Positions 49,726 to 58,847 of a stretch of DNA of 64,000 nt are shown here, one piece after another. The notes under the pieces were generated by a model. It did no database searches and was not told the origin of the DNA. It saw only the letters and a program-made list of their open reading frames with translations. The DNA is from CBDCYN01 sp965224205. Its GTDB lineage: Bacteria > Planctomycetota > Phycisphaerae > Phycisphaerales > Phycisphaeraceae. The translations under genes were made by a program, and so were the position numbers. The stretch is from contig CBDCYN010000023.1 of assembly GCA_965224205.1 (NCBI GenBank), positions 434,001 through 498,000 on the forward strand, in the 5' to 3' direction. Within the stretch, counting starts at the first letter, position 1. Each line of letters starts with the position of its first letter.

Positions 49726-50673
49726 TTATGACGAGGGTCCTGCGGCACGGTGTTGGTTGATCGCCTCGGGTAATAAGCGGACCAGGTCACTGGCCGTCAT
49801 CCCGGATGGCCCGTAGCGCCGGGCCCAGAGGTCCGCTGCCAAGCCGTGCAGGTAAACACCCAGGGCCGCGGCGTCGAACCCGCTCATCCCGCCAGCCATG
49901 AAAGCCGCGATGGTCCCGGTCAAGACATCGCCACTGCCTGGGGTCGCTAACGCGGGGTTGCCGGTGGTGTTTTCGTATAGGCTTTTGCCGTCACTGACGA
50001 GGCTGCGGCGGCCTTTGAGCACCACGACGGCCTGGTAAGCTTTTGCCAAAGCCTCTGCCGCCTGCGGCCTCGAGGCCGGGTCGATCGGGTCGGCGGTGAT
50101 CCCGAACGGATCCGCTAGCCGCTTGAACTCGCCCGGATGAGGGGTCATCACCACCCCCGAAGTTCTTTGCAGAGGCTCGGTGGGCATGTTTTGCGTCGGG
50201 ACCACCGGGGTTTTATTGGTTCTCGTGTTGGGCTCGACGCCCCAAAGGCTTTCTTGATGGGCTCGTTGAGCCAGCAAGTTAAGCCCATCCGCGTCGAGCA
50301 CCAATCCGCGGGGGCTGGGGACCAACCTCGCGACCAGTTGACCCGCCCAAGGGGATTGCCCCAGTCCCGGCCCCATAGCTAGTATTGCTTTTTGTGACGG
50401 ATCGACTTCTTGAAGGACGCGGTCGTTGTCGTCCATGTCCCGACCAAGAACAATCCCCGTTGCGCACGGTTCGAGGGTCAAGACCGCCTTTAGGATATCC
50501 TCTGCGACCGCCACCTTGACCAACCCCGCCCCCGCGCGTAACGACGCCGAGGCGCACAACGCCGGGGCCCCGATCATCGTCTTGCACCCCCCGACCACGA
50601 TGACCGTGCCGAACGTGCCCTTGTGGGCGTTCAACGGTCGAGACGGACATGGCGGGGGAGCGGTCAAGGTCAT
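49726..50673 (-). CDS. nnrD: ADP-dependent NAD(P)H-hydrate dehydratase
   Basis: The protein is about 315 residues. Ribokinase-like motifs are HKGTFGTVIVVGG near the N-terminus, GPGLGQS, VLDADGLNLLA, VMTPHPGEFKRL and NTTGNPALATPGSGDVLTG. It repairs hydrated NAD(P)H. It corresponds to the C-terminal half of the Nnr fusion; the epimerase (NnrE) part is absent. A Pro/Thr/Asn-rich insertion of about 30 residues follows the LDADGLN motif. The longest frame runs 40 codons upstream through a Rep1 copy, which is clearly non-coding, so the ATG giving MTLTAPPPCPSRPL is chosen. Confidence 0.88.
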   Translation of the reverse strand: MTLTAPPPCPSRPLNAHKGTFGTVIVVGGCKTMIGAPALCASASLRAGAGLVKVAVAEDILKAVLTLEPCATGIVLGRDMDDNDRVLQEVDPSQKAILAMGPGLGQSPWAGQLVARLVPSPRGLVLDADGLNLLAQRAHQESLWGVEPNTRTNKTPVVPTQNMPTEPLQRTSGVVMTPHPGEFKRLADPFGITADPIDPASRPQAAEALAKAYQAVVVLKGRRSLVSDGKSLYENTTGNPALATPGSGDVLTGTIAAFMAGGMSGFDAAALGVYLHGLAADLWARRYGPSGMTASDLVRLLPEAINQHRAAGPSS

Positions 50674-50707
50674 GGTGACAGTCCATCGTTTTCGATAGGG
50701 TGGATTG

Positions 50708-50803
50708 TATACCCATCCCAAATGAAAATACGGGATGATTCGTGTACGCGCGTCCGCGATAAGAGAGTTTACCGACGTAGGACTTGGATACACGATGCGG
50801 ATA
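50708..50803 (+). repeat. Rep1 element, slightly short copy
   Basis: Rep1 copy from TATACCCATCCCAAATGAAA to GGATACACGATGCGGATA with a few bases missing near the centre. It fills the divergent promoter region of nnrD and aat. Confidence 0.8.
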
Positions 50804-50840
50804 GACTGACGATGACCAGACCCAACGATAGAAAACCCTC

Positions 50841-51521
50841 GTGGCGGTAACCGTGCAACAACTGATTTGGGCTTATCGCCGGGGGGCGTTTCCCATGGCC
50901 CGGCACCGGCATGGACCGGTCGAGTGGGTCAGCCCCGACCCGAGGGCGGTCCTGCCGCTCGACGGCTTTCACGCATCCAAAAGCCTCCAACGCAGAACGC
51001 GACAAGGAACCTTCCAAGTGACCAGCAATGTCGCGTTTGAGAGTGTCATCCGAAGCTGCGCCCAGGCGCGCGGCCCGGAACGAGATACCTGGATCAGTGA
51101 CGAGATCATCGTCGCGTATACGCGTCTGCACCGGCTGGGTTTGGCCCACTCGCTCGAGGCATGGACCGGCACGGGCTGCGGCGAGGCGAACGACGGATTA
51201 TCTCCTCGACCGGCCCACCAGCCGACCCTGGCTGGGGGGCTGTACGGCGTGGCTTTGGGTAAGGCGTTCTTTGGCGAATCGATGTTTAGCCGGGTGACCG
51301 ATGCGTCGAAGGTGTGCCTGGTCTACCTCGTGGCCCACCTACGCCGCTGTGGGTACCACCTGCTCGACGTTCAGTTCACCAACCCGCATCTCGAACAGTT
51401 CGGAGTGGTGGAGATCTCCCGTGATCAATACCTCCAACGCCTCGAAGAAGCGATCGTTGCGCCTGACGCTTGGCAGCCACTCGACGGGTCCGTGGAACCG
51501 AATGGTTCGCCGGCGTCATGA
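50841..51521 (+). CDS. aat: Leucyl/phenylalanyl-tRNA--protein transferase
   Basis: The 226-residue protein has the N-terminal AYRRGAFPMA, WVSPDPRAVLPLDGFH, the WISDEIIVAYTRLH region, SLEAW, LAGGLYGVALGKAFFGESMF and LLDVQFTNPHLEQFG. These are the L/F-transferase signature segments. It adds Leu or Phe to N-terminal Lys/Arg of proteins for ClpS/ClpAP degradation. The start is a GTG; no strong ribosome binding site is visible. About 16 residues between SLEAW and LAGGLYG form an extra loop. Rep1 lies in the divergent region upstream. Confidence 0.9.
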   Translation: MAVTVQQLIWAYRRGAFPMARHRHGPVEWVSPDPRAVLPLDGFHASKSLQRRTRQGTFQVTSNVAFESVIRSCAQARGPERDTWISDEIIVAYTRLHRLGLAHSLEAWTGTGCGEANDGLSPRPAHQPTLAGGLYGVALGKAFFGESMFSRVTDASKVCLVYLVAHLRRCGYHLLDVQFTNPHLEQFGVVEISRDQYLQRLEEAIVAPDAWQPLDGSVEPNGSPAS

Positions 51522-51687
51522 AAAGCATCTTTTCAGCTTCTTCGATCCATCATGGCCTGGTCAGCCCCAGACCGCGGTCAAATGTCCTAAGACGCAGGGG
51601 CGCATCGATCTGCGATTTCTGGGTTCGACGTGCGGCGGTGGGGCTACCTGTACTTTCAGAAAGCGCCCCCCTTCGCCTACACTAAGG

Positions 51688-51793
51688 TATACGCATCGCG
51701 TATGAAAACACCGCGACGGTGATGTACTGGACCCCGAAAATTGCCTGGCCGCGTACACGAGTCATGCCGTATTTTCATCCGAGATCGGTCTAT
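51688..51793 (-). repeat. Rep1 element, inverted copy abutting a start codon
   Basis: This Rep1 copy is in reverse orientation: it begins TATACGCATCGCGTATGAAA and ends CGTATTTTCATCCGAGATCG followed by GTCTA. The last bases touch the TTG start of the AsmA-like gene. Confidence 0.85.
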
Positions 51794-53598
51794 TGAGCCA
51801 CGACAAAGAACCCTCTGAGTCTCATCCCAACGATCGCTGCGGCGCGGGATCGCGATCTACCCATTGGTTGAAGCGGCACCGGGTGGCCCTGTTGAGCTGC
51901 GGGTTGGGGCTGATGGCACTCGTAATCGGGGGGGTGATCGCGGTGGTCGCCTATTTAGGCGCCAAGGGCACCACCGCGGTCGAGCACTGGGTCGGGGCCC
52001 AGCTCACGGACGTGGTCAGCGCCTACCTCAACCCGAAGCTGCGGTTCGACGCGCTCGATTACCAGTACCCGCGTACCGTCGTGCTCTACAACCCAAGGCT
52101 CACAGCCACCGACCCCCACCCGCCGCCAGCCTCACACGACCCGCCCGGGCCGGGTCAGCAGGTCGATATCCTCTCGGCCGGGTCCCTGACACTAGAGCTT
52201 ACCGAGATCCCGGTCGTGGGTGAGCCGATCCGTATTGAACGGCTCGTGATGGACGGTCCGACCCTCCGGCTGATCGCGATCCCCGACCAGCCCCATGCCT
52301 TCGTGGGGTTTTCCGACCTGGTCAAGCAAGACGCCGCCCCGAAGGCCCCTGCCACCCAAATCGGGCTCAATGATGTCCTGTTGGTCCAGTTGGTGCAGTT
52401 ACGAAATGGGCAGGTCATTTACGACCCCCGCACCCCCGAGCCCTCCCCCACCGCTGGCGTCGGCTCTGAGGAAGATACGACCCCACACCGCCGCAAGGTG
52501 CTTCACATTGACGCGATCGATACCGGGCTGAACCTGAGGCGCAACACCTCGGGGCTGTTTAATGTCGCGCTGTGGCTTAAGCGACCGCCGGTGTGTGAAG
52601 TCAAGTTAAACGGGACCTTCGACCTTGACCAGCTTGTGCTCAACTTAAGCGAGATCTACCTCGAGCTGGCGCTGGGGCGGGACGAGGACCGGTTCCTGCC
52701 GCCTCAGCTCCAGGAGATCCTCACAAAGCATGAGGTGACCGGCCGGGCGACGGTAACAGGATCGAGTCGATGCCCGCTGCTGGATTGGCGGTCTAGCGAT
52801 GTGGCGGTGTGGGTTGAAGCCAGTGATCTAAACGTGTCGGTCGATGAGTACCGGTTGCCGATCGAGAAGCTGTCCGTGGTGCCGCTGGTACGCGACCGGA
52901 AGCTGGTCGTCGAGAAGCTCGAAGCGCGGACACTCGATGGCCAGGTGTCCGCTGCCGGGCCACTGGAACTCGACCCGCCTTATCACATGGACTTGAACCT
53001 ATCCGCCCAGGACCTAAGCATCGCGCAGCTGCTACGCGCCCGTGCCGATAACCCGTCCGGTCCGCCGAAATTCCAGGGGCGCGTCTCGACCTCGATGAAC
53101 ATTTCAGCGCCTGCGCCCGAACTACTCACCCAAGCCGCCGGCCAAGGGACGTTGAGCATCACCAAGGGCCGGGTCATGAACCTGCCGGTTGTAGCCGACG
53201 TGGTCCGCGACGCGGCGGACGTCGCCACCGACGGGAAAGTCAAGCTCGACGACGAGAAAGGCGACCATGAAGCCGAGCTGGTATTTACGTTTAAGGGCGA
53301 CCGGGTGGTGTTCTCTTCGATCAAGGGCAAGCAAACCGGGTACGCATACCGCGGCGACGGGGTGGTGTATTTCGATTCCCGCCTGGACCTGCGATTCAAC
53401 GCCGGGCCACTGGAGCTGTTGCAAGAAAACCTGGGCGTTATCGGCGATGTGCTCGGTGCCGTGACCGACACCCTGGTCAAGTACACCGTCACCGGGACCC
53501 TCGCCGAGCCGAAGCTCGGGGTCGACCTGGCCGGGGGGCTGAAGAAGGGCTCGGCAGAGAAAGCCTCGTCGCCTGATCCTGATCAGCCCGAAGGCTAA
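51793..53598 (+). CDS. AsmA/TamB-like envelope protein
   Basis: The 601-residue protein has a cytosolic N-terminus, one membrane helix (ALLSCGLGLMALVIGGVIAVVAYLG), then a long beta-rich periplasmic part ending in an AsmA-like region (GQGTLSITKGRVMNLPVVAD; GDGVVYFDSRLDLRFNAGP; KYTVTGTLAEPKLGVDLAGG). AsmA-family proteins are thought to bridge the envelope and carry lipids. The family match is by pattern only. The TTG start directly abuts a Rep1 copy; no better ATG lies before the membrane helix, so upstream control must pass through the repeat. Confidence 0.7.
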   Translation: MSHDKEPSESHPNDRCGAGSRSTHWLKRHRVALLSCGLGLMALVIGGVIAVVAYLGAKGTTAVEHWVGAQLTDVVSAYLNPKLRFDALDYQYPRTVVLYNPRLTATDPHPPPASHDPPGPGQQVDILSAGSLTLELTEIPVVGEPIRIERLVMDGPTLRLIAIPDQPHAFVGFSDLVKQDAAPKAPATQIGLNDVLLVQLVQLRNGQVIYDPRTPEPSPTAGVGSEEDTTPHRRKVLHIDAIDTGLNLRRNTSGLFNVALWLKRPPVCEVKLNGTFDLDQLVLNLSEIYLELALGRDEDRFLPPQLQEILTKHEVTGRATVTGSSRCPLLDWRSSDVAVWVEASDLNVSVDEYRLPIEKLSVVPLVRDRKLVVEKLEARTLDGQVSAAGPLELDPPYHMDLNLSAQDLSIAQLLRARADNPSGPPKFQGRVSTSMNISAPAPELLTQAAGQGTLSITKGRVMNLPVVADVVRDAADVATDGKVKLDDEKGDHEAELVFTFKGDRVVFSSIKGKQTGYAYRGDGVVYFDSRLDLRFNAGPLELLQENLGVIGDVLGAVTDTLVKYTVTGTLAEPKLGVDLAGGLKKGSAEKASSPDPDQPEG

Positions 53599-53651
53599 AG
53601 GGCGCATGGCGGGCCGCGCCACATCTTGACGACACGAACTTGTACCCCCCT

Positions 53652-53669
53652 CCCGTCCATGACGGGGGT
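53652..53669 (+). terminator. Possible terminator hairpin after the AsmA-like gene
   Basis: CCCGTC and GACGGG pair around CAT, followed by GGTTT. The T-run is short because a MITE begins right there (its TA target lies in the run). Confidence 0.4.
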
Positions 53670-53672
53670 TTA

Positions 53673-53784
53673 GAGCGTTTCCTGAAATGGCGTATGACGT
53701 TCCCGGCCAGCCGTGACCGTGAGGCAGCGGGTTCTTTCGATTAACCAGATCACCTTATGTCGTATATGACATCGGGAAACGCTC
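53673..53784. mobile_element. 112-bp MITE (copy 4), TA-flanked
   Basis: Ends GAGCGTTTCCTGAAATGGCG and (reverse complement) GAGCGTTTCCCGATGTCATA with TA on both sides. Core CAGCCGTGACCGTGAGGCAG. It lies between the convergent AsmA-like and pabB genes. Confidence 0.88.
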
Positions 53785-53860
53785 TAACGAAACAAACACT
53801 GTATTCGTTGAAGGGAGACTTCTGCTGGCGTCGTGATAAGGATGAAGCCTGCATCCTGCC

Positions 53861-55378
53861 TCACGGGATCGATGGGCCAGCCGCCAGTGATAGGTCCCGT
53901 TTCGTAGGCTTCTTCGCCTCAGTAGCGCTGGAACCGCTCGTCGCTGCCAAGGCGCCGATCATCGCCGCGGCCTTGTCGAGGGTCTCGAGGTATTCGCTAC
54001 TCGGGTCGGAATCCGCCACGATCCCGCTGCCGACCGAAAAATCGATCTGCCCCCTCTCCCCGTCACCGGGGTCGAGCAGCAGGGTGCGGATCGCAACGTT
54101 GAGAGACGTCTGCCGACGCGACAGGTACCCGATGCACCCGCAATACGGGCCACGCAGCACCGGTTCGAGGCCCTCGATGATCTGCATCGCCCTCACCTTC
54201 GGGGCCCCGGTGATCGACCCGCCGGGCAGCGTCGCCCTTAACAGATCTACGATGTCCTTAGAGGGATGGAGCTGACCCTGGATCGTCGCCACCCCGTGGT
54301 GGACCGTGGGGTGCGATTCGATCTGGCGGTGACGGGGCACGCGCACCGACCCGTACGCGCACACCCGACCTAGGTCGTTGCGTAAAACGTCGACGATCAT
54401 GTTCAGCTCAGCGGCGTCCTTCTCACTGGCCCGCAGCTGGTCCGCGCCCACAGCCGCGGGACGCGTCCCCTTGATCGGGCGGGTCACCACGTCGCGCCCC
54501 CGAACCTGCAAGAACAACTCCGGAGAACCCGAGGCGATCGCGCGGGCCGGACGTCCCGCCGGATCGACGGGTTCATCGTGACCCCGCTCCGGGGCCAGCT
54601 CCAGGTACGCCCCGTACCACGCGGGCCAGCCCGTCGCCAATGGGTGGTACACGGCTCGGCTCGACCGCCGGCTTGGGTTGGACCAAGAGGCCATCAGTCG
54701 GTGGGCGAGGTTAACCTGAAACACGTCCCCGCGCGCGATGTGTTCCTTGACCGTTTGGGCTGCGGATTCGTAGTCAGCCCGGCCCCAGGTTTCGCGTAGC
54801 GGGCCGGTAACGACCGGTTCGAAGCGAGGTTCGAGGTCACCAAGGTCAAGCCCCCAAACCGGCAACGCCCCGCACGCCCACCACCGCCGCTCCAACCCGT
54901 CATACACCAAGTACCCTGGGCAATAGGCCAACTCGATGACCGGCCAACCCGATCCCCGTATAGCATCGGCGGTGTGGAGCCCCTGCCGATAAGCCGCTGG
55001 CTCGGCCCACCGACCTAGGTCATACCCGAGATACCCGATCCATAGCCCGTCACTACGATGAACCAACGCGTGGAGGTCCTGGAATGGGTCGTGGCTAAAA
55101 CGATCAATCATGCACCGGTCCGCCGGCCCGATCCACCGGCTGCGACCGCTGGGTGTCATGGGAGAAGACAGCCCGCGGGGCGATACGCTCCTACCGTCGA
55201 GATCTGCCTCGAACCGATACGTGCCCGCCGGCTGGGCCAGGACTGACCACCGCGCCCACCGTGGGTGCAGCCGGCCCGAATGCAGCAAAACGACGCGTCG
55301 ATCCGCCGGCCAGCGTCGCAGCGCCTCGAGCGGGTCGAAAGGCCAGTCGAGCGGTCGGCTGTGGGGAGGCAGAATCAT
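53861..55378 (-). CDS. pabB: Aminodeoxychorismate synthase component I
   Basis: This 505-residue chorismate-utilising enzyme has GDVFQVNLAHRL, SPELFLQVRGRDVVTRPIKG TRP, ELNMIVDVLRNDLGRV, HHGVATIQGQL, ATLPGGSITGAPKVRAM, and SVGSGIVADSDPSSEYLETL. The PIKGT motif (Lys near 299) marks PabB, whereas anthranilate synthase TrpE has PIAGT. It forms 4-amino-4-deoxychorismate for folate synthesis, with ammonia from PabA; no pabA or pabC lies nearby. The N-terminal third is poorly conserved, as is common. Confidence 0.9.
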   Translation of the reverse strand: MILPPHSRPLDWPFDPLEALRRWPADRRVVLLHSGRLHPRWARWSVLAQPAGTYRFEADLDGRSVSPRGLSSPMTPSGRSRWIGPADRCMIDRFSHDPFQDLHALVHRSDGLWIGYLGYDLGRWAEPAAYRQGLHTADAIRGSGWPVIELAYCPGYLVYDGLERRWWACGALPVWGLDLGDLEPRFEPVVTGPLRETWGRADYESAAQTVKEHIARGDVFQVNLAHRLMASWSNPSRRSSRAVYHPLATGWPAWYGAYLELAPERGHDEPVDPAGRPARAIASGSPELFLQVRGRDVVTRPIKGTRPAAVGADQLRASEKDAAELNMIVDVLRNDLGRVCAYGSVRVPRHRQIESHPTVHHGVATIQGQLHPSKDIVDLLRATLPGGSITGAPKVRAMQIIEGLEPVLRGPYCGCIGYLSRRQTSLNVAIRTLLLDPGDGERGQIDFSVGSGIVADSDPSSEYLETLDKAAAMIGALAATSGSSATEAKKPTKRDLSLAAGPSIP

Positions 55379-55642
55379 AACCTCATCATACCTGGGCGAC
55401 TACGGGATGAGGGGGGAGCATCATAACCCTGAGGAAACCTCCGACGATTTTATAGACAGTTTTTCCACGGCCTAAATGTCTCGCCTCCGATCAATTGGTG
55501 ACCGCGCTGCTACCGCCTGTGATGGCGTGTCCACCGCGAAGTGTTGTACGATACTATGACCTGTCGGGTCTGAATCGCTGTGTGGTATCCGCTTGTAAGA
55601 TGAGAAACACTCTTTGCCGCATCTAGAAATGGAATCGCGGAT

Positions 55643-57091
55643 GTGTCTATCCAAAGCACGACTTCGATGAGCACCCTCCAATCCCCTCGCCGCAAGCTCA
55701 AAGACACCGGTCGGTCCCAAGAGGCCGCCCATCAAGACCTCTCCAAGCTCTTCGGGAAAGAGCCGCCCTGCGCGATCGAAAACGAGTGCGCCCTGCTGGG
55801 GGCAATGATCCTCGACACCCGTGTGATCGGGGAGGTCGTCCAGCTCATCCAAAGCCCCAGCGATTTTTACCTGCCCAAGCATGGGACGGTGTACCAAGTC
55901 CTCGTGGACATGTACGACCGCAACGAGCGGATCGAGATGCCCCAGCTCAAGCAGAAGCTCGCGGACATGAGCCAGCTCGAAGAAGTCGGCGGCGTGGCGT
56001 ACCTGCTGATGCTCGCCGAGTCGGTGCCGTCTGCGGTCAGCGCCCCGCACTACGCGAAGATCGTCCGTGAAAAAGCCCTGTTGCGTCAGCTCATCGACGC
56101 GGCCGGGTGGATCCTCTCGACCGCTTACCATACCGCCCAGCCGGTCGAAGATCTTTTAGATGAAGCTGAGCAGGCGATCTTCCAGCTGGCCGAGTCCCGC
56201 GTCGGGGTCGAAGCTACCGAGTTGAAAACCCTGCTCCAAGAGACCTACGAACGCCTCCAAGCCCACGAGGGTCGTACCATCACCGGGCTCGACACCGGGT
56301 TTGTCGACCTCAACGAAATGACCAGCGGGATCCAGAACGGGGACATGATCATCATCGCCGCGCGCCCGTCGATGGGCAAAACCGCCCTGGCGTTGAACAT
56401 CGCCGAGCACGTCGCGGCCAACACCGGCCAGCCCGTGGCGTTCTTCTCTCTGGAGATGAGCAAACAGCAGCTGGCCCAGCGCCTGTTGTGCGCCCGAAGC
56501 GGGGTCGACTCCCACCGGCTGCGGCGGAATATGCTCAGCCAAGACGATTTCGAGAAGCTGGCCATGACCGCCGGAGCCCTCAACGAAACCCCGATGTACA
56601 TCGACGACACCCCCGGCCTCACCCCGCTGATCCTCCGCGCTAAGGCGCGACGCCTCGCCGCCCGTCACGAGATCAAAGCCGTGTTCATTGATTACCTTCA
56701 GCTCATGACCCACCCCGGGGTCGAATCCCGCCAGCAGGAGGTGTCGACCATTTCACGCGAGGTCAAAGCTCTGGCCAGGGAGCTCAACGTCCCGGTGGTG
56801 TGCCTAAGCCAGCTCAACCGCTCGCCCGAAAGCCGCGAAGGCCACAAGCCGAGGATGAGTGACCTGCGCGAGTCGGGGTCGATCGAACAAGACGCCGATG
56901 TGATCATGATGCTCCACCGAGAAGACTATTACCACCACGGGGATGAGGAATATGAAGAAAACCACACCGCCGAGGTGATCATCGTCAAGCAGCGCAACGG
57001 CCCCACCGGCTCGGTGAAGCTACAGTTCCACGAGGCGTCCACACGTTTCCACGACCTGGCCCGGGGCGGCGGACCGATCTCGCCGTTCTAA
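55643..57091 (+). CDS. dnaB: Replicative DNA helicase
   Basis: The 482-residue protein has the DnaB N-terminal helical domain (ENECALLGAMILDTRVIGEV; IRSPSDFYL-like segment) and a RecA-like C-terminal domain. Motifs are Walker A ARPSMGKTALALN (near 241), Walker B VFIDYLQLM, and H4-like DLRESGSIEQDADVIMMLHR, plus the arginine finger region KQRNGPTGSVKL. It is the hexameric helicase of the replication fork. The GTG start could equally be the ATG eight codons later. It is first of a rightward run of genes. Confidence 0.95.
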   Translation: MSIQSTTSMSTLQSPRRKLKDTGRSQEAAHQDLSKLFGKEPPCAIENECALLGAMILDTRVIGEVVQLIQSPSDFYLPKHGTVYQVLVDMYDRNERIEMPQLKQKLADMSQLEEVGGVAYLLMLAESVPSAVSAPHYAKIVREKALLRQLIDAAGWILSTAYHTAQPVEDLLDEAEQAIFQLAESRVGVEATELKTLLQETYERLQAHEGRTITGLDTGFVDLNEMTSGIQNGDMIIIAARPSMGKTALALNIAEHVAANTGQPVAFFSLEMSKQQLAQRLLCARSGVDSHRLRRNMLSQDDFEKLAMTAGALNETPMYIDDTPGLTPLILRAKARRLAARHEIKAVFIDYLQLMTHPGVESRQQEVSTISREVKALARELNVPVVCLSQLNRSPESREGHKPRMSDLRESGSIEQDADVIMMLHREDYYHHGDEEYEENHTAEVIIVKQRNGPTGSVKLQFHEASTRFHDLARGGGPISPF

Positions 57092-57190
57092 GCCGGACGC
57101 CCTGATTTATCCGGTATAGGATCGCGCCACGTGTCTTTCACCGACATGGTCTTTTCGTACCCGTCGCACACGATTTATACACGGCGGGGA

Positions 57191-57293
57191 TAGACTCATC
57201 GCGTATCAAAGTACCGCCTCGGGTGTCGTTGACGCCGAATGTTTTCTTGCCTTGGACACGAACCCTGTCGTATGTTCATCCGGGAGGCGTATA
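57191..57293 (-). repeat. Rep1 element, inverted copy
   Basis: Reverse-orientation Rep1 from TAGACTCATCGCGTATCAAA to CATCCGGGAGGCGTATA. It ends about 16 bases before the TonB-like gene start. Confidence 0.8.
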
Positions 57294-57309
57294 TCATGGA
57301 TGAGCGCCC

Positions 57310-58386
57310 ATGCCGACCCGTTTCCAACCCAGCGCCGTGTCCAGCGATCTGCCCCTCGTGATCGCGGCGGGGCTATCAATCGCGGCCCATCTCTGGCTCG
57401 TGCCCCAAGGGATAGATTGGTTGACCTCAACCTCTCACCCCAATCGGCCTGAGGATCCGTCCCTGGCTGCGGCGCACCGGCCCCTGTTGGATCCGCCGTT
57501 GAAGGCGGGAGCAGACGTGAACGACGTGTCGACCGTGGCGTGGATCTCTCACGACGATTTCCGCAAGCTGATCGCTCCCAAAAGTGAGACCGAGCAACCC
57601 GCGGTCCAGCAAGAGGTCGACCCGGTCGTCGAATCGCCTCTGCGACGAGAAGCCAACCCCGCGCCCTCAGCCTCATCCCAAACACCAACGCCTCAACCTC
57701 GGCCCACGCCCGTGCCTGCCGTTCACAACGAAGCGGTCAAGGAATCGACGCCTGGCCCCGATGACCCGTCCCCGCCACAGCCTATAGCCAACGTGGAGAC
57801 GGCCTTAGCCCAGCCGCCCCGTCCAGCAGTCACCCCACCGCTCGACACGGTCACGCCGGTCTCGTCGTCTCCAGCCCGGGCGATCGAACCCGCGACCTCT
57901 CCAATTTCAGCGCCGGTTGCACCCGAGAGCGTGGACCATGTTCTTGATTCACCCCCCACGCCCCCCACCCCCGCTGCCGACTCACCCGCTGTCCCCACGC
58001 CCTCGACTCAACCGCAGGCGAAGCCGGATCTATCCGCGGCCCCGACGCGATCAGACAAAGACAGCGATCCCGCTCAGCTTTCCGGCGACCCGCTCGACGT
58101 GCAGCTGGGATCGGTCATCACCGGCAGGGGGATCGAGATCAAACCCGCCCGACCGGTCTTGAGCGTGGCCACCCAGCTTAGCGCCTTACCGAAGAACGCC
58201 TCGGCCAGGATCACATTCGACCCCGACGGAGCGGTGATCGAAGTGGAACTGACCGCCTCGACCGGTTACCCCGATGTTGACGGCCCGCTCGTGGCTAGCA
58301 TGTACAAATGGAAAGCCTCCGGCCCGCTCTTGGAAGAACTGGGGCGCCCCTTTATCCTACCGGTGCGTATCATCGGGTATGAATAA
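57310..58386 (+). CDS. TonB-like energy-transducing protein
   Basis: The 358-residue protein has a short N-terminus, one membrane segment (LPLVIAAGLSIAAHLWLV), a long linker very rich in Pro, Ala, Ser and Thr (about 95-255), and a C-terminal domain (ASARITFDPDGAVIEVELTA, then SMYKWKASGPLLEELGRPFI). This is the domain order of TonB. TonB couples proton motive force to outer-membrane receptors; exbB/exbD are not in the window. The C-terminal domain is less conserved than in proteobacterial TonB, so the call stays generic. A Rep1 copy covers its promoter region. Confidence 0.7.
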   Translation: MPTRFQPSAVSSDLPLVIAAGLSIAAHLWLVPQGIDWLTSTSHPNRPEDPSLAAAHRPLLDPPLKAGADVNDVSTVAWISHDDFRKLIAPKSETEQPAVQQEVDPVVESPLRREANPAPSASSQTPTPQPRPTPVPAVHNEAVKESTPGPDDPSPPQPIANVETALAQPPRPAVTPPLDTVTPVSSSPARAIEPATSPISAPVAPESVDHVLDSPPTPPTPAADSPAVPTPSTQPQAKPDLSAAPTRSDKDSDPAQLSGDPLDVQLGSVITGRGIEIKPARPVLSVATQLSALPKNASARITFDPDGAVIEVELTASTGYPDVDGPLVASMYKWKASGPLLEELGRPFILPVRIIGYE

Positions 58387-58408
58387 CGGGCATCACCCAC
58401 ACGGCCTT

Positions 58409-58436
58409 TAGCCTCCCGTGATTCACGGGGGGGCTA
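58409..58436. repeat. Hairpin between TonB-like and zinc-ribbon genes
   Basis: TAGCC/GGCTA and CCCGTGA/TCACGGG form a nested stem. No T-run follows, so at most a weak terminator or attenuator. Confidence 0.45.
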
Positions 58437-58450
58437 AGGGTTCATAACCC

Positions 58451-58789
58451 ATGGGCCTGGAACCCACGATCATGCAGAGAACCGAAGACGGGATGGTCGT
58501 CATCAGCTGCGACTTCTGCGGCAGCGACTGGGACGAGGTCAAGCCCATGATCGAGGGCCACCGCGGATCGGTGTTGTGCCTCAACTGCCTCAAGACCGCG
58601 TTGGTCGAGATGGCGACGGGGTCGCAGCCGTACGCGTGTACCCTGTGCATCAGGGAAGGCTTGCCCCCGTCTCTGCCTCGGTGGCAAAGCCCGCTTCGGC
58701 CCCAGGCGGTGATCTGTGAGGAATGCATCCACCAGGCTGCCGGGGCGTTCAACCGAGACAAGGACACCGACTGGTCGTGGCAGAAGTAA
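58451..58789 (+). CDS. Zinc-ribbon-like conserved protein
   Basis: The 112-residue protein has four cysteine pairs or singles arranged for metal binding: CDFCG (near residue 20), LCLNC, CTLC and CEEC. In between are DEVKPMIEGHRGSVLCLNCL and PLRPQAVICEECI. The layout suits one or two zinc ribbons. It resembles short planctomycete proteins with the same CDFCG...MIEGHRGSVLC pattern (from memory). No function is known; a nucleic-acid or protein-binding role is plausible. Next to nth, but not clearly in one operon. Confidence 0.7.
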   Translation: MGLEPTIMQRTEDGMVVISCDFCGSDWDEVKPMIEGHRGSVLCLNCLKTALVEMATGSQPYACTLCIREGLPPSLPRWQSPLRPQAVICEECIHQAAGAFNRDKDTDWSWQK

Positions 58790-58847
58790 TCGTAAGGGTA
58801 ACGCTCTGCTTCAGATCTCTCGTGGGTGTAAAAAGTGAGTCCCAGGC